The notes below the pieces were generated by a model. That model was not told the DNA's origin, made no database searches, and saw only the letters and a program-made list of their open reading frames with translations. Of a stretch of 64,000 nucleotides of DNA, positions 39,795-49,376 are shown in pieces. How positions within the stretch are numbered: the first letter of the stretch is position 1; each line of letters begins with the position of its first letter. A program made the translations under genes and the position numbers. The DNA lies in the NCBI GenBank assembly GCA_001567505.1, contig LLEU01000040.1, forward strand, positions 1 through 64,000. Direction: 5' to 3'. Source of the DNA: Acidobacteria bacterium OLB17 (GTDB taxonomy: Bacteria; Acidobacteriota; Blastocatellia; Pyrinomonadales; Pyrinomonadaceae).

Positions 39795-40736
39795 GTGGAG
39801 ACATCCTTGACCACCGATCCGGAAGAAGCTGCAGCGTTCATTCGCGGCGGCGGGATCGTGGCATTCCCGACCGAGACGGTGTATGGCTTGGGCGCGAACG
39901 TGTTTGCCGAACGGGCGGTCGCGAAGATCTTTGAGGCCAAGCGAAGGCCCGCAGACAATCCTCTCATTGCGCATATCGGCGATGCGTCGCAGATCGATGA
40001 GCTCAGCAATGATGTGCCCGCATCGGCCCGCGTTCTCATCGACGAATTCTTTCCCGGGCCGTTAACGGTCGTCGTGAAAAAGGCATCGCGGGTTCCTTTG
40101 ATCGCGACCGCAGGGCTTGAGACGATCGGCATCCGTATGCCGAGACACGATCTCGCGAGAGCGTTCCTTTTCGCATGCGGGACGCCGGTCGTCGCTCCTT
40201 CGGCGAATATCTCGGGGCGTCCGAGCCCGACGACCTGGCAGGCAGTTCTCGATGACCTTGACGGCCGAATTGACTGCATCCTGCAGGGCGAGGCAACGGC
40301 GATCGGGCTTGAATCGACGGTCGTGGATTGTACGGGCGCTGTGCCATGCGTCCTGCGTCCGGGAGCGATCAGTATCGAGGACCTGAGGCGCGTAGTGCCG
40401 GAGATCGAGGCTTTTTCAGGCGATACGTCGAAGGCAGCAGCAAGCCCCGGAATGCTGCACAAGCACTATTCGCCGCGTGCGAAGGTCGTGGTCGTGAACC
40501 AAGTGAGTGAAGCCGCCGAAGGCGACGAGGCTGCATTCATCGGCATTGGAGAACCATCTGGGAGGTTCGGGAGGATGGCGGTTTGCCGTTCTGCCGAAGA
40601 ATATGCACGACGAGTTTTCGCGTTCTTTCGCGAATGTGATCAGGCCGGGATCGGTGTTATCTATTGTGAGTGCGTCGAGGAGACTGGCATCGGGCGGGCG
40701 CTGATGGACAGGCTCCGACGAGCGGCGGCGGGCTGA
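39795..40736 (+). CDS. sua5: L-threonylcarbamoyladenylate synthase, Sua5 type
   Basis: Makes threonylcarbamoyl-AMP for t6A37 modification of ANN-decoding tRNAs. The YrdC domain (residues 10-200) contains GIVAFPTETVYGLGANVFAE, KRRPADNPLIAHI, GTPVVAPSANISGRPSPT and ESTVVDCTG. The Sua5 C-terminal domain (from about 215, SPGMLHKHYSPRAKV) makes it the long form, 313 residues. GTG start at 39795. It is convergent with the glycosyltransferase gene, separated by two bases. Confidence 0.93.
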   Translation: METSLTTDPEEAAAFIRGGGIVAFPTETVYGLGANVFAERAVAKIFEAKRRPADNPLIAHIGDASQIDELSNDVPASARVLIDEFFPGPLTVVVKKASRVPLIATAGLETIGIRMPRHDLARAFLFACGTPVVAPSANISGRPSPTTWQAVLDDLDGRIDCILQGEATAIGLESTVVDCTGAVPCVLRPGAISIEDLRRVVPEIEAFSGDTSKAAASPGMLHKHYSPRAKVVVVNQVSEAAEGDEAAFIGIGEPSGRFGRMAVCRSAEEYARRVFAFFRECDQAGIGVIYCECVEETGIGRALMDRLRRAAAG

Positions 40737-40738
40737 CG

Positions 40739-42218
40739 TCAGTTTACGGATGCAGCGACCAGCACGTCTTCGGCAGTCTCGCCGATCACCTGGGTTCTAA
40801 GGCCTTCGAAGCTTTGTAGGCTCGCGAGATATTCGCGTGGAACGATGACAAGCACCGGTTTGCCCGCGTTGTGAAGCACGATGAATTCTTTCACCTCGGC
40901 GGCACCGAGGAACCTTCGTTGGCGGCCGTCCGGCAGCCTCACAAGCCTTCCCGGTGCGTAGAATTCAGCGTTGTGAGAGACAGTATGCAGCCCTAGTACG
41001 GGCGCATCACCATAGCCCGCAGCACTCGCCGCCGCGATCGCGGATCTAACCGAATCCGCGGCAGCAAATCCCGGAAGATAAAACAGAATTATAAGAACGC
41101 TCGTAAGAAGCGTCAGGACGGCGGCTGCCGGAACAAGCTTCCGCAGTCGGCCGGGAACGTCGCTTCGAACAAGGAACAGCGCCGCAAGGACGACCGCGGC
41201 CGGAACAGCCGGCAGGATGTAGCCGGGAAGCTTCGAACCCGAGAACGAGAAGAAGAAAAGCGGGACGAGCAGCCAGACTGCGGCAAAGACGGCGAGGTCG
41301 TGATCGGCGTCCTGCGTGTCCGTGTGGTGCCTCAGAAGGCCGCGAAATAGCTTCCAGAGTTCGCCTAAAGCAAGCGGAGCCCACGGCAAGGCGAGGACCG
41401 GCAGCATCCAAAAGAAAAAGATGAAAGGCTGCGGATGCTGGTATTTGTTCGACGTGAAACGCTGAAAATGGTGCTGTATGAAGAACTGGTCGATGAAGTA
41501 GTAGCCGTGCTGCAGGTACATCGGCAGATACCAAACCGCGGCGGCCGCAAGCGTGACCGCACCGCCCCAAAGCATACTCTCGAACGCGGCACGCGTCGGG
41601 CGTTTCCAACTGGCAAGGTGATAAAAAAATACGATCGCCGCCGGAAAAATCAATCCGACAAGGCCTTTTGCGAGCAGGCCGACGCCGAGGAAGAAGTACG
41701 CCGTGACGAGGAAAAGACGCGGGCTTTTTAGCGTTCTGATGCAGGTAATAGGCGACGAGCGTTGCCGTGATCGGCAGCGTGAGAATGATGTCGAAGCTTG
41801 CGCCGTGCGAAAATGCGATGAGGCCGACGGTCGATGCGGCGAGTGCGGCAAAAAGCTTTCCGCGGCCGAGGCTTCTTCCGAGCAAAAATAGGCAAAAAAT
41901 GGTGCCGATGCCAAAGAGTGCAGGCCCGATGCGCGCCGCGAGTTCATTCACGCCGAAGACGTGATAAGCGATCGTTTCGAGCCAGTAGAGCAGGGCGGGC
42001 TTTTCGAACCAAAGGCTGCCGCCCAAGGTCGGCGTGATCCAATCGCCGCGTTCGAGCATCTCGCGTGCGACCTGAGCGTAGCGAGGTTCATCCGGCCCCA
42101 TTAACGGAAGCGTCAGCCCAGAGAAATAGGCGGCCGCGGTGAGCGCGGCAAGAGCCGTTGCCGTGACATTCGTTATCATTGGCGATGGGTGCGAAACTGT
42201 TTTTGTAATTTCCGCCAT
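40739..42218 (-). CDS. glycosyltransferase family 39 / ArnT-like membrane protein (one apparent frameshift)
   Basis: Polyprenyl-phosphate-sugar-dependent membrane glycosyltransferase. The first luminal loop has the acidic motif GPDEPRYAQVAREMLERGDW, typical of ArnT and PMT family enzymes; about 11 helices follow, e.g. YFFLGVGLLAKGLVGLIFPA. The frame breaks in a run of five T (plus strand, 41725-41729): removing one base joins YYLHQNAK to SPRLFLVTAYFFLGVG and gives 492 residues. The hydrophilic C-terminal domain (after about 41000) is short. The start at 42218 lies opposite the Gfo/Idh gene; a later ATG (42179) is possible. Confidence 0.85.
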
Positions 42219-42264
42219 TAAAGAACAGAATGTTAAGTATTACTCTAAAAAGAGCTTAGAAGAA

Positions 42265-43242
42265 ATGTCGAGTGAGAGAAAATTGCGTTTTGCGGCCATT
42301 GGCGTTGGCAGCCTTGGGCGGCATCACGCAAGAAATTACGCGGAATTGGCCGAGGAAGGCCGCATCGAGCTTGCGGGGATCTGCGATCTTGACGCCGCGA
42401 CGGCAAAGCGGGTCGCGTTCGAGAACGGGACGACAGCTTTCACGGATTGGCGGGACTTGCTTGAAAGGGTTGACGCAGTTTCCATCGCGACGCCGACCGA
42501 GACGCACGCGGACATTGCCTCCACGTTCCTCGAGGCAGGCAAACATGTCCTCGTCGAAAAGCCGATCGCTTCGACGCTCGCTGATGCCGAACGGATGATC
42601 GCTGCCGCTCGCGGTTCCGGTGCAAAGCTGATGGTCGGGCACCTCGAACGATACAATCCCGCAATGGTAGCGTTGCGGCCGCGGGTCACGACGCCGCTCT
42701 ACTTTGAGATCCACCGCGTTTCGCCTTTTCCGAATCGCTCGCTCGATGTCGATGTCGTTCTCGACGTGATGATCCATGACCTTGACGCCGTTCAGTGGCT
42801 TGTCGGCGAGGACGTAGCCGTCTCGGCGATCCACGCGGTCGGGATACCCGTGATCTCGGACAAGGTCGATGCAGCGAACGCTCGGCTCGAATTTGCGAAC
42901 GGTACTGTCGCGAACATTACGGCGTCGCGCATCGGCACGGAAAAGATCAGGAAGACGCGGTTCTACCAAACGAATTCTTACGTTGTACTTGATTATGCAT
43001 CGAAATTTGCCTCCCTTACGTCACTTAAACCCGAGGCTTCGAACCTGCTGGACGGCATACAGATCGACCGCCTCGAGATCGTCGACGTGGAACCTCTCCG
43101 GGCGGAGCTCACGGCGTTCATCGACGCGATCGCGAACGACACCGAGCCGCCGATCACGGGTGCGGACGGCCTGCGGGCATTGACGCTAGCGGTCGGAGTT
43201 CTCGAAAAGATCGAGGCCCACAGGTCGCGGCTCGATCTTTAA
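42265..43242 (+). CDS. Gfo/Idh/MocA family oxidoreductase
   Basis: A 325-residue NAD(P)-dependent oxidoreductase. The Rossmann motif is FAAIGVGSLGRHHARNY (residues about 8-24), the conserved EKPIA is present in KHVLVEKPIASTLADAER, and MVGHLERYNPAM covers the next motif. The C-terminal alpha/beta domain includes VHDVMIHDLDAVQWLVGED-like sequence (DVMIHDLDAVQWL), with a His-Asp typical of this superfamily. Sugar or other substrate unknown. The ATG at 42265 has GAAGAA upstream and matches the family; the open frame to 42139 is not used. A terminator follows. Confidence 0.88.
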   Translation: MSSERKLRFAAIGVGSLGRHHARNYAELAEEGRIELAGICDLDAATAKRVAFENGTTAFTDWRDLLERVDAVSIATPTETHADIASTFLEAGKHVLVEKPIASTLADAERMIAAARGSGAKLMVGHLERYNPAMVALRPRVTTPLYFEIHRVSPFPNRSLDVDVVLDVMIHDLDAVQWLVGEDVAVSAIHAVGIPVISDKVDAANARLEFANGTVANITASRIGTEKIRKTRFYQTNSYVVLDYASKFASLTSLKPEASNLLDGIQIDRLEIVDVEPLRAELTAFIDAIANDTEPPITGADGLRALTLAVGVLEKIEAHRSRLDL

Positions 43243-43256
43243 GGCGCTGAAAAAAA

Positions 43257-43288
43257 GCCGCAAGGCCCCATTTACGGGACCTTGCGGC
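43257..43288. terminator. bidirectional rho-independent terminator
   Basis: GCCGCAAGGCCCC (43257-43269) pairs with GGGACCTTGCGGC (43276-43288), with one mismatch and a six-base loop. It is flanked by a run of six A on the left and TTTATT on the right, so it can stop both the Gfo/Idh gene and the converging hypothetical gene at 43316. Confidence 0.88.
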
Positions 43289-43315
43289 TTTATTGTTAGC
43301 GAAGCTAGGCGAACA

Positions 43316-43750
43316 CTAGCCGGCCTGCGAGGCGGCCTGCTCCTGAAGCGAATTGAGCCACTCCTGCGTTTTCCTGAGGCGTTCTGTGTTCTCAGGGGTG
43401 GACATAATTAGCTTCTCAAGATTCTTGAACGCATCCGGCGCCTGCATCTTCTCGCGAAGATCGGCCAGGAAGGGTTCGATCTTTGCAAAGACGAGGTAAT
43501 GTTCGCCGTTCGTGTCGCCGAAGAGTTCGGCGTCGATCGCTTCGTGATTCACCATGGCGGCCGCCATTTCCCAATACGACGAGACCATCCGCAGGTATGC
43601 ACCTACTTCCGGATCCATCATCGTCGTGAGAATATCGTCCGCACTCTTCGGTGCGAAGGTGAAGAACCAATCACGGCCCTTGCGCATCGTTGCCTCGCGT
43701 CGCAGGTCGTAAAGCTTGAGGATAAGGTTAGCTGATTCAGTTTTGTTCAT
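43316..43750 (-). CDS. conserved hypothetical protein
   Basis: A 144-residue cytoplasmic, mostly helical protein (MNKTESANLILKLYDLRREA start) with no signal peptide, cysteine or membrane segment. The end includes ERLRKTQEWLNSLQEQAAS. I do not recognise it by name, although similar proteins are familiar from acidobacteria. It sits between the terminator and the divergent serine hydrolase gene at 43828. Confidence 0.75.
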   Translation of the reverse strand: MNKTESANLILKLYDLRREATMRKGRDWFFTFAPKSADDILTTMMDPEVGAYLRMVSSYWEMAAAMVNHEAIDAELFGDTNGEHYLVFAKIEPFLADLREKMQAPDAFKNLEKLIMSTPENTERLRKTQEWLNSLQEQAASQAG

Positions 43751-43827
43751 TTGCCAATGGAACCTCCAAAAAAAGTATATTAGGAATCGTATTTTCTATT
43801 TGGCCCGGTGTCAAAAGAGACCCAACT

Positions 43828-44964
43828 ATGGCGTATTTTGGGGACAAAGAGATCAATGAATTGCTGCTAGGACGCATTTCGGCAGGTGACTTTCCGTCGG
43901 CGGTTTACCTCGTCGGCCGGGGCCGAGACGTGTGTTTTTCGAATTCTCTCGGGCTTGCTGTCGTAGTTCCTGAGGAGATGACCGCAGCTTCGGATACGAT
44001 CTATGACCTTGCTAGCCTTACGAAGGTTCTTGTGACCACGCTGCTTGCGGCCGTTCTCGTCGACCGCGGGCAACTGCAGTTGGACACTCCGTTGTGCGAG
44101 ATCTTGCCCGTTAACTCATCGTCCACGAACGGCCGGACAACGATCCTCGAACTTGCGACGCATACGAGCGGCCTGCCCGCGTGGAAGCCGCTATATTTGA
44201 TCGCTGACAGCCGCGAAGACGTCCTTGCGCGCATCCTCGCAATGGAGCCTGAACGAGGCCAAGGCGTTGTTTACAGCGACCTGAATTTCATTCTGCTCGC
44301 GAGTGTGATCGAGGAACTCACGGGCAACAGGATCGACGAGGCGGCAGCCGATCTGGTATTCCGTCCGCTCGGACTGAAAGACACGTGTTTTTGCCCTTCG
44401 CCGGAACTTCGCCGACGTATCGCCGCCTCTGAGGAAGGTAATCGTTTCGAACGCGAAACGTGCCATAACGAAGGTTACCTTGAGGGTGAAGCCGCATTGG
44501 AACGTGCTGATAGGTGGCTCCGGAAGGCCCTGATCTGGGGCGAGGTGCACGACGGAAACGCCTATTTTATGAGCGGCGTCGCGGGACACGCGGGCCTATT
44601 TTCAACGGCTGGTGATGTTTTTGTGCTCGCAAGGCAGTTCCTGCCCGACATCTCGAGCCTTCTTGGGCCTGAGGCCTGCAAACTTTTCTCGCACAACTTT
44701 ACGCCCCAAGGAGCCGAAGACCGCTCCTTCGGGTTTCAGCTTGCAAGCACAAAGGATTCGACAGCCGGCAGTTGCCTGTCGCCGCAAAGCTTTGGACATC
44801 TTGGGTTTACGGGTACGAGCCTTTGGATCGACCCGGCGAGGCAAGCGACGTTCATACTCTTGACGAACCGCACGCACGACCACGAACTGCCCCTTGTGAA
44901 CATCAACTCCGTTCGGCGCAAGTTCCATGACCTCGCGTGTGCGGCGATCGAGCGAAATTCTTAG
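43828..44964 (+). CDS. serine hydrolase, beta-lactamase/penicillin-binding-like family
   Basis: A 378-residue protein of the class C beta-lactamase superfamily. The catalytic SxxK is YDLASLTKVLV (Ser-Leu-Thr-Lys), a second-motif candidate is VYSDLNFIL, and the final motif candidate is FGHLGFTGTSLWIDP. GVAGHAGLFSTAGDVFVLA is another family segment. No signal peptide is seen at MAYFGDKEINELL, so it may be cytoplasmic, and the exact activity (esterase, peptidase or other) is open. Confidence 0.85.
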   Translation: MAYFGDKEINELLLGRISAGDFPSAVYLVGRGRDVCFSNSLGLAVVVPEEMTAASDTIYDLASLTKVLVTTLLAAVLVDRGQLQLDTPLCEILPVNSSSTNGRTTILELATHTSGLPAWKPLYLIADSREDVLARILAMEPERGQGVVYSDLNFILLASVIEELTGNRIDEAAADLVFRPLGLKDTCFCPSPELRRRIAASEEGNRFERETCHNEGYLEGEAALERADRWLRKALIWGEVHDGNAYFMSGVAGHAGLFSTAGDVFVLARQFLPDISSLLGPEACKLFSHNFTPQGAEDRSFGFQLASTKDSTAGSCLSPQSFGHLGFTGTSLWIDPARQATFILLTNRTHDHELPLVNINSVRRKFHDLACAAIERNS

Positions 44965-45049
44965 CAACTAACCCGAACCAAGCTTAATCAAAGAAGCACT
45001 CTCCTCTTTGCCAACGGCTATAAGTGTCGTTGTTTTTGGGGAAAGTATA

Positions 45050-46252
45050 ATGTCCATCAAAAGATCGTCTTTCTTTCGCTTGCCATGTGCCTGTTCGGGT
45101 TCGCGGCGCTTGCGCAGAACAACCGCTCCACTCGTCCCCCGCGTCGCCCCGACGCCCGTGCCGACGCCGACGCCTGTTACGCGAACCGATCGCGGTATGC
45201 CGCCCGTCCTTGGCGGTGGCCGCAATACGCCGACGCAGCCTGACACCACTCAGACGGATGATGTCGTTGGGGGCGACGACGACGTTATTCGCGTAGAGAC
45301 GAATCTCGTGACGATGCCGGTCTCGGTGCTCGATCGCGACGGGCGTTTTATTTCGGGACTCTCGCAGCAGGATTTTCAGATCTTTGAGAACGGCGTTCCG
45401 CAGAAGGTCGAGTATTTTCAGTCGGTCGAACAACCATTTACGGTCGTGCTTTTGCTCGACGTCAGCCCTTCGACGCAGTTCCGCATGGACGAGATCCAAC
45501 GGGCGGCTATGGCGTTCGTTGATAGTCTTCGGCCGGCTGACCGCGTGATGGTGATGTCGTTCGACGAATACATACACGTCCTCAGCCCGATCACGAACAA
45601 CCGATACGAGCTGAAGAACGCTATTCGCCAGGCACAGTTCGGCGACGGCACTAGCCTTTATGACGCGGTCGATGACGTTATACGCAGGCGGCTCTCCGGC
45701 ATCGAAGGGCGAAAGGCCGTTGTGCTTTTCACGGACGGCGTCGATACGACGTCCAGGCGTGCCACGATCCAGAGTACGACGGATGCGGCCGAGGAACTCG
45801 ATGCATTGATCTATCCGATACGGTTCGATACCTCGGGTGACCTTAACGGCGGTATGGGCTCGCCCGTTCCGCGTCGTCAGAATCGGCGGGTTACGATGGT
45901 CGACATTCTCGGAGCGATACTTTCGGGCGGCAACGTGAACGTCGGGTCCGGCGCTCCGGGCGGCGGAACGCGTGCGGAATATGAACGCGGGCGGCAGTAT
46001 CTTCTAGCCCTTGCGCAGAAGACGGGCGGGCGTGAATTCGAGGCGGATTCGATCTACAACCTTCAGGCCGCGTTCACGGGCATCGCCGAAGAGCTTCGGC
46101 GGCAGTACACGCTCGGCTACTATCCGGAAAAGGCCGGGACGATCGGCGAACGCAGGCAGATCAAGATCCGCGTCCATCGTCCGAATGTCGTCGTCCGTGC
46201 AAAGACGAGCTACATCGTGGGCGACAATAAACGCACACTGGCCGGCGTCTGA
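45050..46252 (+). CDS. VWA domain-containing secreted protein (two compensating frameshifts)
   Basis: Secreted protein of the acidobacterial VWFA type. The domain starts at SVLDRDGRFISGLSQQDFQI and has MIDAS motifs LLLDVSPSTQF, GDGTSLYDAVDD and FTDGVDTTSR. An uncorrected frame would begin RSSFFRLPCACS, but inserting one A in the AAAA run at 45059-45062 gives MSIKKIVFLSLAMCLFGFAA, a signal peptide; removing one C from 45136-45150 brings the frame back to VAPTPVPTPTPV. The corrected protein is 400 residues with a Pro-rich linker. ATG 45050 has GGGGAAAG upstream. The C-terminal part (TLGYYPEKAGTIGERRQI) is the family end. Confidence 0.85.
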   Translation: MSIKRSSFFRLPCACSGSRRLRRTTAPLVPRVAPTPVPTPTPVTRTDRGMPPVLGGGRNTPTQPDTTQTDDVVGGDDDVIRVETNLVTMPVSVLDRDGRFISGLSQQDFQIFENGVPQKVEYFQSVEQPFTVVLLLDVSPSTQFRMDEIQRAAMAFVDSLRPADRVMVMSFDEYIHVLSPITNNRYELKNAIRQAQFGDGTSLYDAVDDVIRRRLSGIEGRKAVVLFTDGVDTTSRRATIQSTTDAAEELDALIYPIRFDTSGDLNGGMGSPVPRRQNRRVTMVDILGAILSGGNVNVGSGAPGGGTRAEYERGRQYLLALAQKTGGREFEADSIYNLQAAFTGIAEELRRQYTLGYYPEKAGTIGERRQIKIRVHRPNVVVRAKTSYIVGDNKRTLAGV

Positions 46253-46264
46253 GCCAAGAAGAAA

Positions 46265-46292
46265 AGGCCGCTGCGGTATTCTGCAGCGGCCT
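46265..46292 (-). terminator. rho-independent terminator for the nuclease gene
   Basis: AGGCCGCTGC (46265-46274) pairs perfectly with GCAGCGGCCT (46283-46292) around an eight-base loop. On the minus strand it is followed by TTTTCTTC, so it ends the nuclease transcript. The weaker right flank makes action on the VWA transcript less sure. Confidence 0.8.
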
Positions 46293-46326
46293 CCATCGTT
46301 GTTGCCGAAAGCAAATTGCGAATGGC

Positions 46327-47748
46327 TTACTTTCTAGGCCTTTCGCCCTTCTCGCTGTAAGCTCTTTCGGCCTTTGCTTCGTCGATCGCGTACTGATCGA
46401 GAGTGACTTCCCAATCAGCAACGAAACTCGAATCGACCGTCGATTCGATCACGCTTTGGATCGATGTCGGCACGTTCGAGAGGAAGTCGTAGCCTGTGAG
46501 GCTTTCGATGTCGTCGATCGATGTGCGGAAGGTTCGCCAGTCGCTGTTGATGTCGTTCTGATTCGGCATCAGGACGGCGATCGTACGTGTCGATGTCGAA
46601 ACGCGCGAAACATCATTCGAACCGCTTGGCAGAACGATGATCACCTTCCATGTGTAGGTCGGGAGAGCGACGTTGCCTGAGCCGATGTAGCCGCTTACGC
46701 CCCAGCCGCCCGAGATGATGTAAAGCTCGTTGCCTTGCCCGGCAAGCGTTCGGCAGTAGGTCTCAAGCGAGGCCCACGTGACCTGATTGTTGTCCGGCGC
46801 CTGCGGGATCATATTCGTCATCAGGAACGTCGATGAATTGTCGGAGACCGTTTTTGTGCGGTCGCCCGACGGGCACATATGCCCGCGATCGTATCCCGAG
46901 CCGGAATAGTCGGATCCCGTAACGCGATACCATCCTGACGGAAGCGTTGTGTCGGCACGAAAATCGTCCTGTCGCGGTGTCGAACCGAGCCATGTCGAGT
47001 CCAAGTGCCACGAGACCCAATTCGGCCTGCGGTCGTCGTTGTTGTACGAAAGCGCGTAGGTCGATTTCTCCATCAAATAATTGAGCGGAGTGTTGACGTT
47101 CGTCGTGGCGTTCGACGGATTTCCCATCGTGAGATGGACGCTCGATGACGGAGGAGGTGTCGGGGTCGGCGTCGGCGTCGCTGTCGGCGTGGGCGTCGGA
47201 GTGGGAGTCGATGATGTGTAGTTGGTGATCGAGATCGAGTCGAAGTTGATCCGGTTCGAACCACCCGAGACCTTTCGCAGCTCGAATCTTACCGGCGAGC
47301 CGGAGTTCACGGTAAAGCTCGCGGTCTTTAGCGATGTCGAGCTCGTCGTTATCGTCGAGCCCACTTTCGTCCACGAAGAACCGCCGTTGGTCGATCGCCA
47401 AAGCTCCCACTTGCTCGTTCCGTCCGAGCCGAACTTGGCGTGTTTCACCGTGAATTTTGCCGCAGATGGAACATCGAAATTCATTCGAACAGTTCCGCTG
47501 TTCCGAACACGGGCCGAGTACGATCCCGATTTTCGATCGCTTAAAGAATTGCCCGTCAGGGCATCGTTCATATACCAACTGCCGGTCCCGAGCGTGACGT
47601 TTCCGGCTGCGTACGAGGTCTTTCCTCCGGCCTCAAACCCTTCGCTTAAGATCGTTGCGGCCTCGATCCCAGCGGTGATGACCGCAAGCGAGATGACCAA
47701 ACCGATAAAGACCAAGCCGCCGTACGCGAGAAAATGTTTCTTATTCAC
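46327..47748 (-). CDS. secreted DNA/RNA non-specific endonuclease with carbohydrate-binding-like N-domain
   Basis: A 473-residue exported nuclease. Signal or anchor helix (YGGLVFIGLVISLAVITAG), a beta-sandwich domain (residues about 35-175, EGFEAGGKTSYAAG to SISIT), a linker of Thr-Pro repeats (about 180-200), then the NUC1-type catalytic domain with DRGHMCPSGDR (His general base), the Asn of MIPQAPDNNQVTWASLE and the ligand Glu. It may degrade extracellular nucleic acid. GTG start at 47748 has a strong AGGAGGAG upstream. A terminator follows at 46265. Confidence 0.9.
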   Translation of the reverse strand: MNKKHFLAYGGLVFIGLVISLAVITAGIEAATILSEGFEAGGKTSYAAGNVTLGTGSWYMNDALTGNSLSDRKSGSYSARVRNSGTVRMNFDVPSAAKFTVKHAKFGSDGTSKWELWRSTNGGSSWTKVGSTITTSSTSLKTASFTVNSGSPVRFELRKVSGGSNRINFDSISITNYTSSTPTPTPTPTATPTPTPTPPPSSSVHLTMGNPSNATTNVNTPLNYLMEKSTYALSYNNDDRRPNWVSWHLDSTWLGSTPRQDDFRADTTLPSGWYRVTGSDYSGSGYDRGHMCPSGDRTKTVSDNSSTFLMTNMIPQAPDNNQVTWASLETYCRTLAGQGNELYIISGGWGVSGYIGSGNVALPTYTWKVIIVLPSGSNDVSRVSTSTRTIAVLMPNQNDINSDWRTFRTSIDDIESLTGYDFLSNVPTSIQSVIESTVDSSFVADWEVTLDQYAIDEAKAERAYSEKGERPRK

Positions 47749-47986
47749 ACGACTCCTCCTGTTTTTTTAAGTTCGAATCTTATGTAAAAACCAAATACAG
47801 CAATCGACCGTCTGCGGGCCGAAACGGGGAAGCCCGGCCCTTATAAGGGATGTCGGTCGTCAGCGGCCGCTAATGACCAGCGGCCAAAAAGTAAAGACAG
47901 TAAAACTAAAAGCTGAAAGGCAAAGAAAAAATCCGTTCGCGATGATAGCACTTTTCTGCGCGGATGCAAGCGAGCAAGCCTACGCG

Positions 47987-49282
47987 CTAGATCACCGTGC
48001 CGTTCGGGATGACCGCATTCTTTGGAATGATGATGATCCCGTCGCGGATATAGTACGACCGGTCGGGCGAATCGAAATGCTCGATGCCTTCGCGGTTTAT
48101 CAGCTGCACATCCTTTCCGATGCGGACATTCTTGTCGATTATGGCGTTGCGGATCACGGAATTCTCATCTATCCCGATGTGCGGGATCTGACGCGCGAGA
48201 TTGTCGCGAATATCCTCGATCGCTTCGAAGATGTCCGAACCCATCACGATCGAATTCTCGATGACAACACCCTTGTCGATGCGTGCCCGGAGGCCCACGA
48301 TCGAATTCCTGATCGTCACGCCGCTAAGTATGCAGCCTTCGCTGATCATTGAATTGTCCACCGAGCAATCGTGTATCTTCGACGGCGGAAGGTATCGGCT
48401 CCGCGTGTAGATCGGTGCCGCAGCGTTGAAGAAGTTGAATTTCGGCAAAGGAGATGCGAGGTCAAGGTTCGCCTGATAGAAAGCGCGTATCGTACCGATA
48501 TCTTCCCAATAGCCGTTGAACAAATGCGCCTGGACAGAGTATTTATCGATCGCCGCCGGGATTATCTGTTTGCCGAAATCGACCCAGCTTCGGTCCGTAT
48601 CGAGCAGCTCGACGAGCTTTGCATAATTGAAAACGTAAATGCCCATCGACGCAAGGAATGGGCGAGCGGCGGCCTCGGCATCCGTCAGGCCGAGCAGGCG
48701 AGTATCGACCTGCATTGCATCTAGTTCGGCGCCTTTCGGCTTTTCTTTGAACTCGATGATGCGGCCGGCATCGTCGATCTTCAACAGGCCGAATTCCTCT
48801 GCTTCTTCACGGCGTGACGGGATGACCGAAACCGTGAGGTCGGCGTTCGACGAGAAATGCCGGTCGAGGAATTTCGAATAGTCCATCCTGTAAAGATGGT
48901 CGCCCGAAAGGATCAGCAGCGTGTCAACGTGCCAATCGCGGACGTGCGGCAGCATCTGCCGTACAGCGTCGGCCGTTCCCTGGAACCATTCGGGGTTGTC
49001 GCGCGTAAGTTCTGCGGCGAGCACCTCGACAAAGCCCGTGGAGAATGACGAGAATCGATACGTCGTCGAAACGTGGCGGTTCAGGGATGCGGAATTATAC
49101 TGTGTAAGGACAAAGATCTGCGTGATGCCGGAATTGATGCAGTTCGAGACCGGAATGTCGATCAGGCGGTACTTTCCGCCAAGCGGAACCGCAGGCTTTG
49201 ACCTTTCACCGGTAAGAGGGAAAAGGCGGGAACCGGCGCCGCCGCCAAGGATCACCGCAACGACGTTGTCATACTGGCCCAT
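47987..49282 (-). CDS. glgC: glucose-1-phosphate adenylyltransferase
   Basis: Makes ADP-glucose for glycogen synthesis. It has 431 residues; [20 protein letters not shown] is the nucleotide-binding start, [20 protein letters not shown] follows, then [13 protein letters not shown] and GTADAVRQ, with FGLLKID and IIEFKEKP regions. The C-terminal half is a left-handed beta-helix ([20 protein letters not shown]). Complete. Its start is divergent from mtgA across 94 bases. With the GH15 gene it suggests glycogen or glucan turnover, an inference from two unlinked genes. Confidence 0.94.
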   Translation of the reverse strand: MGQYDNVVAVILGGGAGSRLFPLTGERSKPAVPLGGKYRLIDIPVSNCINSGITQIFVLTQYNSASLNRHVSTTYRFSSFSTGFVEVLAAELTRDNPEWFQGTADAVRQMLPHVRDWHVDTLLILSGDHLYRMDYSKFLDRHFSSNADLTVSVIPSRREEAEEFGLLKIDDAGRIIEFKEKPKGAELDAMQVDTRLLGLTDAEAAARPFLASMGIYVFNYAKLVELLDTDRSWVDFGKQIIPAAIDKYSVQAHLFNGYWEDIGTIRAFYQANLDLASPLPKFNFFNAAAPIYTRSRYLPPSKIHDCSVDNSMISEGCILSGVTIRNSIVGLRARIDKGVVIENSIVMGSDIFEAIEDIRDNLARQIPHIGIDENSVIRNAIIDKNVRIGKDVQLINREGIEHFDSPDRSYYIRDGIIIIPKNAVIPNGTVI

Positions 49283-49311
49283 AGTAGAATAGTAAACAGT
49301 GGACGTTTCGA

Positions 49312-49335
49312 TGTAAACAATTTTTGATTTTTACA
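49312..49335. promoter_or_regulatory. inverted repeat between glgC and mtgA
   Basis: TGTAAA at 49312-49317 and TTTACA at 49330-49335 form an inverted repeat with a 12-base A/T-rich spacer, in the divergent promoter region. It may be an operator, but nothing identifies the regulator. Confidence 0.35.
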
Positions 49336-49376
49336 TTCTGCTCACTAATTATTAACATTTCGCAAGAAAGCACAAG

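Noticed and set aside
47150-47215. A tandem repeat that could be a CRISPR or microsatellite
   Set aside because: It encodes the Thr-Pro linker of the secreted nuclease and is purely coding.
47790-47890. GC-rich inverted and direct repeats (CAGCGGCC twice, GGGCCG/CGGCCC) between the nuclease and glgC
   Set aside because: The stems are short and no T run follows in either direction, so I do not call a terminator or element.
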